From positions 10,850,001 to 10,914,000 of the forward strand of contig OZ176050.1 in the NCBI GenBank assembly GCA_964247055.1: a DNA stretch of 64,000 nt, written 5' to 3'. Under the pieces are notes generated by a model. That model did not search any database. It was not told where the DNA came from and worked only from the letters and a program-made list of their open reading frames with translations. Positions 17,460-27,399 of this stretch are shown here, piece by piece (position 1 is the first letter of the stretch; each line of letters opens with the position of its first letter). Origin of the DNA: Paragordius varius. Its lineage: Eukaryota > Nematomorpha. Made by a program: the position numbers and the translations under genes.

Positions 17460-17961
17460 AGTGTATATATATATAAAGGAATATATGATACCAATATTGA
17501 ATTTAGGTATCCGTTTCCAGAAAAATAAACTATTCTTTAGCGTATTATTTCGGTAAGACTCGTACAGTTTAATTCTATTGCTTTTACCATTATAAGTTTT
17601 ATACGCTGGACATTAATTGGTTAAAAAAATATTTTTTGAAACGTATTTTCTGTCAAAAAATTTTTTTGCGTAGTATGGATCTAATTTGGTTTGTTTTGTT
17701 ACAGACAATATTATAAATTTTCGTTAGAGATTATAATCGTGAATTACAGTATATGTAAGGGAGGATCAGACCGATATTTTTTGATCGGTCAAAAACGCTA
17801 AACTCCGTAATCATAGTCTTTTAAATGCAACCATCACATATAATAAATGGTTTTTAAAAATGGTCGAATGATAATAATTATAGGCACAAATATTATTGAA
17901 TATTAATAAATTTATTGATTTTTATTTTTTTCATATAAAACAGTCATGACATAATCATTAT
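17460..17961. other. Spacer downstream of dynein light chain gene
   Basis: Contains AT microsatellite near 17463 and, on the minus strand, AATAAA hexamers within about 60 nt after the stop at 17962, the likely 3' end of the roadblock gene. Nothing else supportable. Confidence 0.4.
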
Positions 17962-18252
17962 CTAAAAATTAATATTTAAGAAACCATTCATAATTAAAAA
18001 TTCCAGATTGGAGGCAGACATTCTGGATAATTTGAAATCACCAGAAGAATCCCCAGATTTCAACACGATATTTGATTCGTGAATAATATTGAAAACCTTT
18101 TTGCAGTATTCTATCGTAGTAGGCTGATCATAGGTGGTGCTAATTATTTGTCCTTAAATTAAATCAGATTTACCATCTCGAGTAGCAATTATATGACCTC
18201 TTAACCGCTTAATAGAACGAAGTTTTTTTACATTTTCTTCAAAGCTTTCCAT
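17962..18252 (-). CDS. Roadblock/LC7-type dynein light chain
   Basis: A small cytoplasmic dynein subunit that binds the intermediate chain. The gene is split by a 21-nt intron (18173-18153; GT...AAG) and is easily missed. Exon 1 (18252-18174) and exon 2 (18152-17962) join in frame to give 89 residues plus stop. The protein begins MESFEENVKKLRSIK, then GHIIATRDGQIISTTYDQPT, which matches the animal DYNLRB pattern (GVQGIIVVN-EG-PI-STMDNPTT) across the splice junction. Family members are about 96 residues. The C-terminal third (KLSRMSASNLEFLIMNGF) is diverged from the usual LRIRSKKNEIMVAPD-type strand, so the protein may be a specialised paralogue. The start codon is the first ATG after an upstream in-frame stop. 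Confidence 0.82.
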
Positions 18253-18325
18253 TGCCGCATTGGTATCAGTATCAGGTTATTTAGTGAAATTATAATTACA
18301 CAGGTGTACCTCGCAGAACAATGCA
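18253..18325. promoter_or_regulatory. Shared 73-bp promoter region of divergent genes
   Basis: Only 73 bp separate the start codons of the roadblock light chain (minus) and DNase II (plus), so both 5' UTRs and core promoters must lie here or overlap the neighbouring gene. No TATA box stands out in the AT-rich sequence. Confidence 0.5.
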
Positions 18326-21175
18326 ATGAGATATTTTTTATTTCTTTTTATTTTAAGCTTGTTTGTAAAAGTACACGATTTTATTTCATGCAAGGACAAA
18401 GATAATCAAAATGTCGATTGGTTTATTTATATGGTAATCAATAGGTTTATTATATATAAAATTCCAAAACTCAAAGACCATAGCGAAGGTATTTTGAAAG
18501 ATGGCTACGCCTTTATGTACCAAGATGTAAACACGCCAAAATGGAAATATTTGGGAAAATCAATTGCTGATCACGATAATGCTCTTGCATTAACTATGCA
18601 CCAACTTTATCAAAATGGTTACTCAAAACAGTTTATGTTCCTTAGTTATAATGACAAAAGTCCAGCCGGAAAAGAACATTTTGATCGTGGTCACACTAAA
18701 GGTTAATCTTATATTATTTTTTACTCATTTTGCTTTATTAAATTTCTAATAATCTATTTTTTCAAATTTTTTAACTGATAATTTAAAATTAACCTATTTG
18801 TTAATTTAATAAAGTTGTTAATTTATTTTTCACAGGAATATATTTAATAAATAATAACTCTCTTGTAATATATATTTATATCTGTGATATACATTTGATT
18901 TCAGGGGTTGTTATGGCAAATAGGACGCAAGGTTTATGGTTAGTCCATAGTCTTCCAGAATTTCCTCATATCATTGGATCTGCTAGCGATTATGTTTATC
19001 CATCGAATGGGCCCTACAATGGACAAATATTTTTTTGCTTTAACTACGGATATGATCAACTGATAAATATTTGTAAGACATTCCCGAAATATATTTTTTT
19101 TTAATCACTATAATCGGTCATATTTTATAAAATATTTGTAGAGAACCAACATTATAATTAATGTTGTAATGAAGCTAATATTATGTTATGCATAAATTTA
19201 ATCATATATATCGGTGTCTCTTATACTTAATTATAATATTAAACTTAACCTGTTGTTTAAAATATTTTTTTCAGCGCAACTCATATACTATAATACGCCT
19301 TACTTTCACGATAAAAATGTCCCCGAAGATTTTAAAATTGGAAACGAATATCTTAGAATGCTTGACGAGAACCGCGATGATCACACAAATAAATCAGAAC
19401 CATGGATAATTGATCGACAAATTAGGACGCTGGGTGGTTTATCTCTTACTGGATTTGCCAAATACAAGAAATACGATGCTGGTACATATATTAACTTTTA
19501 TTTGAAATTTTATAAATGAAATTCTGCATGATATTTCGGATACATGGCGTATGAGTTAAGGCGATTTTTTACTTTCCATATGTCTTGTGATTAAACTCTT
19601 TGTTAATATGTTTTTGCAGAACACCTATAAACTGGTCTCTATCGTTATTTATACAATGGTTTTTTTGGCCTTTCCCATTAAAATAATTTAATATTCAATA
19701 AACAGATATTTATACCAAAAGACTTGCCCATTTCTATGAAACTAACTTGTTATCAGAAACATGGCAAACGGATCATAAACACATCCTGAATTCATCGTGT
19801 AAAGATATACCACATGTAGAAAATATTAAACATATCACATTCTCTCAACACAAAACTGGCTATGGTTTATATATGATAGGTAGGCTTTTTTAATTTTGGG
19901 AAAAATATTATGTACGTGCTCTAAATTTTTTAATTAATGCATTAAACAATTTTTGGTTGTTTAATAAAATTAAATGACATTCGTAATAAAATGTATTATA
20001 ATTTTGTTGTTGCCCTTTTTAATTTCAAGCATGATATTGATTGACTTTTTCACATTTCGCCACATGCTTTATTTGTAGTCCTTTGATTTAGTCAATATTA
20101 GTTCGCTTACTAATAATTAATTTAAGCACTAATATTTATACTGACTTTATTTTTTGTATCGCAAAACAATTATTTTGGCGAAAAAGGAATTTAAATTAGG
20201 GTAAAGCAGTGGTATATTCATTTACCAATGGTTTTTTTAACTCATTAAAAAGATTTAACCGAAGATTGACTCCATTATCGAAAAACATATAACATTTACA
20301 TCCAGTTTTTATAAATACACTATATTATTGATTAAACATTGTATTACCTATTTAGAAAAACTAATCGACAATCAAATAGAAACAAATGAACTATTATGGC
20401 TTACCCCTAACGTTAATGATGATATCAGCTTTTCAGAGCTCATTGATCATTCTAAATGGGCAATAACCAACCCAACACATTCCAATTACAATAAAGTATC
20501 GCATTTACTATCTAATGAAATTGTTACGAAATCTGTTCCTGAGTCTCCTTATGTTGTTTGCATTGGAGATTTAAACCGTGAGGTATATAAAAGTTTCTTA
20601 AAAAATAATTAACTTTTAATATTTGATACTGATAAAAATAGTTATAACTAGGATTTCATAGTCATATTTAATATAAAATCGATTAGACCCATGTTTTTCT
20701 TTTAATTACAATCAGTATTTGTTCACGTATTCAACATTTAATAAAATTAATCATTAGTTAGTTTTAATTATATTTGTAACAATGTTTGTTCTTAATTTTT
20801 GCTGTTAAAAAAGTCATGTTTTTTTAAGTTTAGAGGAAATGAATTCTGTTGACATTTATGGTATACAAATAAAGCCTCGGTATTGAATTTCAGCTGACTA
20901 TTGTATTTCATATTTGATAATATTTGGATAATTTTTTCAATTCAATTTATTGTAAATACGAAAAAATATTATTAAATTTCCTTAAAAAAATATATTATAT
21001 AAATAATTTATCTACCATTATTATAATTTAGGAAACACAAGCCAAACGTTCCGGAGGCATGGTATGTTTTGAACACAAAGACGTTTGGCAATCTTTTCGC
21101 TCGATCGTGGCTGAGATTGAATCGTGTCCTCTTAATTATAAACAGGGGGAGTCTTTCTATATGGCGCTAAATTAA
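18326..21175 (+). CDS. Deoxyribonuclease II (lysosomal acid DNase)
   Basis: Digests DNA in lysosomes or phagosomes without metal ions. Exons: 18326-18420, 18445-18701, 18905-19072, 19275-19481, 19706-19879, 20356-20582 and 21032-21175, 1,272 nt, 423 residues, all phases consistent. A signal peptide (MRYFLFLFILSLFVKV) precedes DWF-IIYKIPKLK, the mature N-terminus motif. Catalytic motifs are present: RGHTKG (about residue 118, first His), GLWLVHSLPEFP, and DHSKW with the downstream CIGDLNRE. In this protein the residue after DHSKW is Ala where human DNase II has Cys, so one disulphide may differ. The first intron is 24 nt (18421-18444), a multiple of three without a stop, so retention would add eight residues rather than truncate. 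It diverges from the roadblock gene 73 bp upstream. Confidence 0.93.
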
Positions 21176-21579
21176 TTTTTATAAATATAATTTTTTATAT
21201 TTATTTATATCATACATTATTCCACAAAAAAATATATTATTTAAGCTCAGTTAGCTTTACAATATTGTGATCACAATGCAAATTTTTATTTTTATATCTG
21301 TGCTCGGATGATTTTTTTGCGAAATATTTATTTTAATTATTATTAATATTATTATTGGATAGAATAAATGTAGCTTTTATTTTTATATTTTATGGTAATT
21401 TTTTAACTATATATCTTTTGAATATGTCCAATACAAAAACAGGCAATTTAAAATTAAATAAAATACCATCCTAAGCCTGATTGTGATGTGATGCTTTAAG
21501 CTAAATATTTTGCACTGACCTAATTAATGTATTGAGCAATTAGCTTCATTTTTTTTCTTTTTTTAATAAATTTTTAAAA
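21176..21579. other. Intergenic spacer
   Basis: AT-rich, with AATAAA near 21362 that could end the DNase II transcript. No other feature seen. Confidence 0.4.
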
Positions 21580-24268
21580 ATGAAGAGTTTTCACAAAATT
21601 TTCTTTTTTTGTTTAATTTTCATATTTGATTTGGGAATATTTAGCAATGTACATTTTTTGGAACCGAATATTAACCCAAATATAACTGCAGAAATTATAA
21701 AGAAATTAGATGAGATAGATGATAGTTGTTTTCCAAAACTTTACACTAAAGTTATGAAACTACAAATTAAAGGTAAATTATACAATTATAATGCATATAG
21801 AACAAAAATATCTGAAAATCTGTCTTAAATCAGACCCAAATCCATTTATTTCCCAGAATTTATCTGTATTCTTAGATCATTTTTTGTTGACATCTAATTC
21901 GAAAGGAAAAAAATCTAAACTACTAGCTTATGAAAACATCTATGAGGTCGGATATAGACATAAAAGCAAGATTGTCAATAATATTTCTCCTTATTATAAT
22001 AGCTCAAGCTTTTTTAAATTAGAAATTGTAAAATCAAAACAAAATGATTCTTTGCACATGGAATCCGATCAACTAAAATTTCATTTTTCTCCTGCAACGA
22101 TTAACCAAGAAAATTCGGACATTTGGAATATTGTTGATCAAATAACCTCCTGGCAAATATCCTACAAATTCTATGTTGAAACACCAAACAACAAAATGTT
22201 TTCTTTCACACGTAATTATTAATTTCCCAGATGATTTGCGCAAAAATATGTAAAAATTATACCGACCTATGTGAAGAAAATACTTATTAAACTTTAAATT
22301 ACTAAAGTTTTAAAATTGTGCTAATACTAATACTAGCTAGCTCTTTTAAACAGAGGAAATAGCTAATTAATGACTCTTTTTTATTTTTACCGACTCTAAA
22401 ATTATAAATACTCGATTATAATAAATAAATTTGCCAAAAAAGGTTTAATAATTTGAAGAAACACGATATTTCTTTGTTAGGTTATAGAAAGTATTAAATA
22501 AAAATCTAGGTTGGAGAAACATTTTATTAAAGTTTAACCTTAAGATATAAAATTGAAATCATTGGTTATTAAAACTCCAAACTTTCTAATTTTATAATTT
22601 TATATCTTAGGTGATAATAGTATGAATAAAATGCGCATCAATACTTATGGGTAAAAATCATTTTTATAAAACTTAGTTAGCTTAATAATTTCAAATTTTG
22701 CTATTATAAAGTTATATTGTCATCGTGGGTTCTATTTGAAGATTTTTCTATTAACACCAAATTATATATTTCAAAGAGATAGTATTATTGAAATAACTAA
22801 ATTATCTGATAATAAAAACTATCAAACAAATTATCTTTCTAACCCCAACAAAAAGCTTGGGTACTTATAACGCGGTCATGTTAATAATATATAGAGGTCA
22901 TAAATTTTTATTAATTATATGATATTGGCTAAAAGTGATATAGCATGATAAATGAAATTTTATAGGACAAACAAAATTTTGTTTTAGCGAATTAACCCCA
23001 AATAAGAGGGGAAAGCGGGAACCAACACAGACTTTTCCAACTTATAGTTCATTAACGGCGTCTTTTTACTCCTAATTTAAAATTTTGGTCATATTTTGAG
23101 AATTCGGCAAATGTATTATGTACTAATTTTATACAATTTCATAAAAGTATAATTTTTAAAAATAGCCATAATTTGGATTGATATATTGAAAGCAGCAACC
23201 AACAATGCTTATGTTATAGCACCTTTACCCAAAAATATTCAACTGATGGATACATACCCTAATAGGCAACAGCCACTACTATTTTTGAATGGATTTTATC
23301 GTTTCATAAATTTTAAAAGTTATCTGTTATCTCATCTTGCATGGTTTCTAGATGGAAAAATTGACATAACTCTTAACAATAATAGTACTTTAGACAATGT
23401 TACCACCTTGCCAAATACTTTATCACTCTATTTGCAGAGGCTTAATATGACTGGAATAGAATCAGAAATGTTTCAAAAGTCGCTTATAGAATTAATAAGA
23501 GTTCGAGATTCGCAAAAATCTCTTACCTTACAAACCCCTAGAAATGTTATGAACGATAATGAAATAAAATTTTTCACGGACGATTTTTCCAGCCTCCTAA
23601 GTTTGAGCTTGCCGACCCCTGTTAACATAATACATGAGGTTGAATATAACAAGGGCGCATTAGAATTGCGTGAGAAGGTTTATGATGGTAGATCTGCCCT
23701 TTACTTCACCGATGATTTACTCAGAACATTTAATCCTCAAAGCATAAAAACTGTGACTAAAATACCATACTTTACACCAAACAGACACTTAACCTATCCG
23801 GCCTTTAAACGACAATACTTTTGGAAACTGTCAATGAAAGAACAATCTATGGACCTTAAAAAGATATTAACTGTCAAACCTGAAGAAAATATAGCTCCCA
23901 TGACAACTAATTATTTAATGAATTCGGAATATTCCCAAATTTTTTTGCAACCATCCAAGGACAAATATTTAGCCTATCAGGAGGATAACAGTGTGTTAAC
24001 TCATGAATTAAATACTAACCAAACTTTTACATATGTGTTTCGGAGAAAGTGGTTAAAACACACATATCCGTATTCCAGAAATAGGGCTTTTATAGACCCA
24101 AATATCAATTCAACCGTTCTCCGAATCGGTAATTATCATATGCTCGATTATGAGTTACAACCAATTTACCTGTTTGATGATGTTCAAATTTGTGCTGAGA
24201 GAATGATGAAAGATACTCCACCGTTTTTGATAACGGCAGATGAATTGTGCCATGACTTTTTGGTATAA
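21580..24268 (+). CDS. Unrecognised secreted protein of about 640 residues
   Basis: I do not recognise the family. Exons with consistent phase: 21580-21772, 21801-22211, 22611-22650 and 22681-about 22860; the last exon is 23166-24268. Introns are 28 nt (21773-21800), 399 nt and 30 nt (22651-22680). The junction from exon 4 to 23166 is unresolved: the obvious donor at 22861 leaves two bases where one is needed; a donor inside exon 4 (about 22778) or a missed exon could fix it. The N-terminus MKSFHKIFFFCLIFIFDLGIFSN is a clear signal peptide. The body has several N-glycosylation sites (NNST, NVT, NMT, NQT, NST), few cysteines and no C-terminal membrane span, so a soluble luminal or secreted glycoprotein is likely. 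The 360-codon final exon shows this is a real gene. Confidence 0.68.
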
Positions 24269-25307
24269 ATTTTCCTATCAAATTTATGAATAATATATTT
24301 GTAATTTACTAAAAATAATTATATACTTATAATGTGACCAGATAGGCTGTTTTTAGCAGTACTGTACCGGATTTTCAGAAAAAAACTGCGACTGTACTGC
24401 GCCCACTTTTGTACTGATTTTTGAAATTAAGAAAAATTAATTTTATGAATATATATTAATTACCTTTTATTTATTCAAAAATTTTATCTGTAAAATAACC
24501 CCATAATTTGTAAAGAAATGGTTCATTTTGAGGTAAAAACTAAGATTGGCCTATTTTCCGCTGGTTAATGTTTTATTTTCTGCCCAAATTATACAAACTA
24601 GGATTCAGCCTTTCGCACATTGGCGAAACTATAAACTTCGGACTCCACCGTAAGATTCAGCTAATGGCTCTTTCACTCAGGGCTTCCGCAAAAAGAGGTG
24701 TTTCAAAATTTAAAATTAACAAAATTAATTCATGATATTTTAATAAATATTGATCAGATTAGAAAGTTTATTTTGTTATAGTTATCAAACGGACAATTTT
24801 ATAGAAAATTGTCATTCCCATAACATATAATATAAAATTTATTATATATGGCATAAGATTCGAAATAACCTTTTTTTCGTAAAAATTAGGAGTTTTTAGG
24901 TTTCTATCCTTATTAAGTGGGAGGTATGATATTAATTATTATATTTCCTAAACCTTAGTTTTTATTGGTTTTCTTATTTTTTTGCATAAACAAATTTGGG
25001 ATTTGTTGAAGCGTACTTCTAACTATTTTGAAAGATGATGGAAACGGTGTAACGCTTTTCGGAGCCTACATCTAAAAATTTAAAATTTTCAAAAATATTG
25101 TTTTGCTTTTATGTTATATTTTAGTGATAATTTTTTAAATAAAGCATTTAGCATTGTCCAAAAAATATATTTGCAAAAATTGCGCACCTTTTGCAATTTT
25201 TTACGGAACACTTACCACAAAAGTATAAATAACTTTCTTTAATAACAACCAAAAGCACCATGATAATCCTGATACTTTCCTATCAGATTATATATATATA
25301 TATATAT

Positions 25308-25902
25308 ACCATTTGCACTTCAAGAGTGTCCTTAAACACTTCAAGTTGGTCCTTGAACAGTTCAAGTTGGTCCTTGAACAGTTCAAGTTGGTCCTTGAAC
25401 ATTTCAAGTTGGTCCTTGAACACTTCAAGTTGGTCCTTTGACTTTTTTGTTTTGTTTTTAACTTTTATCAATCAAATCGTAAATAATTCATCTATTTTAT
25501 TGTTTTTAACCTATTTTCTATTATTTAACATAAATTTTAAATCGATATCAACTTTTAATCTTTGAGAAACCGCATATCTTTTTTAATAATTTTGGATATT
25601 TATATGATTTTAACACGAAATGAAAAAATATATAAGTTTTCTGAGTTATTAATTAAAATTTTATTAATAACATTTAAAAGTCAATAATTTTGTTCAATTG
25701 AAAAAAAATAGTTTGAAACAAAAAAGTGGTTTTTCAATAAAAATTTTTATTTTTAAATGAATAAATATATAATAAATATAGAAAATTAGGTTAATAAACA
25801 ATAATATAAAAAAATAAATGCAAAAATTATGGTTAAATTAAAATTTATAAATTTTAAGGACCAACTTAAAGTGTTCAAGGACACTCTTGAATAGCAAATG
25901 GT
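25308..25902. mobile_element. Inverted-repeat element inserted in a TA run, with minisatellite arm
   Basis: The left end ACCATTTGCACTTCAAGAGT is matched, inverted, by the right end ending GCAAATGGT at 25902, and matching continues for about 50 bp on each side. Both ends are bordered by (TA)n runs, suggesting insertion at TA or into a TA microsatellite. The left arm is extended by tandem 21-bp repeats while the right arm holds about one unit. Comparison with copy A shows that this segment is absent there, so it is an insertion. Confidence 0.65.
25331..25438 (+). repeat. Minisatellite, 21-bp unit, about five copies
   Basis: The unit CTTCAAGTTGGTCCTTGAACA repeats in tandem with single-base variation at its first position. 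Because 21 is a multiple of three, it produces repetitive open frames on both strands (a seven-residue SSWSLN-type repeat on plus, FKDQLE-type on minus), which I regard as by-products. Confidence 0.9.
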
Positions 25903-25956
25903 ATATATATATATATATATTTCATGAGGATTTTTTATGAAATTGTGTAATATACC

Positions 25957-26653
25957 TAGGGTTGTGCTGATCAAGTCATGACCCGGTCATGACGACCAGG
26001 TCAGTGACTATTTATTTTTTGACCATGGTCATTTTAAAAAACAGCTGTTGTTTGAAAAATCGCTGGTAAATTTTTTCGGAAGAGGGATAGTAATATATTA
26101 TTGTTTTTTTATATATTTTTTAAAAAATATAAATTCAATATTTAAATATGCTTATTTAACAATAAAAAATTGTTAAACATGATCCTTATAACATTAGCAT
26201 TTAAACATATCCAGTTATTTCGAAAAACAATCAAGCACCTTAAAATATGCAATTATTCCATATATGTATACCAATAAAATGAAAAAACATTTTATTAGAT
26301 ATTTCTTTGATAAAAGAAAGTGTAAAACAAGCTAGGTAAAATTTTATTTGAAATTTCCTGTATTCAGAGCTATGTATCAGAAGGTTACAAACATGTGAGT
26401 TTATTTGAAAACAAAATTCTTGCATAAATTTGACTGAAAATATTTGTAAATAATAAATATAAAAAAATGTATAATACAAACTTTTAAAAAAACATGACAT
26501 TAGTGTAACGCAAGTGACGTTCGAACATTATTTCACAATCCAATATCGCATTATGTATACTTATGTAAAAAGTGGTCATGACCGTGGTCATGACCATGGT
26601 CTGACTGGGTCTGACCGGACTTTTTTGAAAAAGCAGTCAAATGCACAACCCTA
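25957..26653. mobile_element. hAT-like MITE, second copy (uninterrupted)
   Basis: Starts TAGGGTTGTGCTGATC and ends GCACAACCCTA. The same subterminal motifs as at 1571-2824 are present: GACCATGGTCAT near the left and GACCGGACTTTTTTGAAAAA near the right. TATACC occurs at both borders, a possible partial target duplication. It lacks the piggyBac-like insertion found in the other copy. Confidence 0.78.
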
Positions 26654-26740
26654 TACCACACCGATGGTGTAAAAACAGGCAAAGTATGTTTTATTTGTAC
26701 TTCGTTAAAGTTCCAAATATCTGGTCACATAATACTTATA

Positions 26741-27332
26741 CAACAACTATTAAATTGCTACTCAATGACGACATTATGTCTTCATCCATATGTAATAAGT
26801 CGCTTTTTGTGCGAAATATGAGACTGCACAAAATAAGTCCAAGTTAAGTTATATTTGTAAAATGAGTTTCGACTGGTCAGCAAAAATGGAAATAAAAGCT
26901 TTTTAAATAGCACACAAAGAGTTTTGTTTATTATAATATAGAGAGTAAAAACAATCAACGAAAAGGGAAGTTTTGACGCTAAAAGACGTTTATCAAGGAA
27001 AAAATTTAATTTTTGACCAATGTATTTTGAGCAATTATATAATTTTATTAGAAATTTATAAATATATCTATTGATGTGGATGATTAAAACTATTATATCT
27101 TTTATATATCACAAACGACAACTTTTATTCTCTTATAAACCAACTTTTCCACTTATATTGTTTATACTTTGTTCATAAATTGTTTAAATAAAATAATTAT
27201 CCAGAATAAACATTAATAAAATATTGCGCAAATTGTATAATAAAAGGAGAGAATCAACTCAAAAGATCCATATAAAATAAAGGTTGTCCACTTTTGATAC
27301 TAAACATTTTATTTAATGATTATTAAGAAATA

Positions 27333-27371
<39 letters not shown>

Positions 27372-27399
27372 TCGTTAACAGATTAAAATCATAAATTAG
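26741..27399. other. Region upstream of the first visible cadherin exon
   Basis: Contains a (TA)n run at about 27337-27362. I searched it for cadherin-like exons and saw none; the acceptor for the first visible cadherin exon is at 27398-27399. Confidence 0.4.

Larger units (their letters stand above)
24332..26731. mobile_element. Long-inverted-repeat DNA element, copy B, with 9-bp flanking repeat
   Basis: Reverse-oriented relative of the copy at 1009-3675. It starts ATGTGACCAGATA and ends TATCTGGTCACATA. The 9-bp sequence ATACTTATA flanks it on both sides (24323-24331 and 26732-26740), as expected for a Mutator-like insertion; the superfamily remains an inference. Two other elements are inserted in it: an inverted-repeat element at 25308-25902 and the hAT-like MITE at 25957-26653. 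Without them the copy is about 1.1 kb. There is no transposase. Small open frames at 26240-26500 and 26641-26847 lie in transposon sequence. Confidence 0.72.

Noticed and set aside
22212-22230. A possible 19-nt intron (GTAATTATTAATTTCCCAG)
   Set aside because: Joining there leads into a short frame that does not connect in phase to later exons, whereas a 399-nt intron ending at 22610 keeps phase and continues openly.
25260-25565. Repetitive open frames with SSWSLN and FKDQLE repeats
   Set aside because: They follow from a 21-bp minisatellite inside a transposon and have no other coding evidence.
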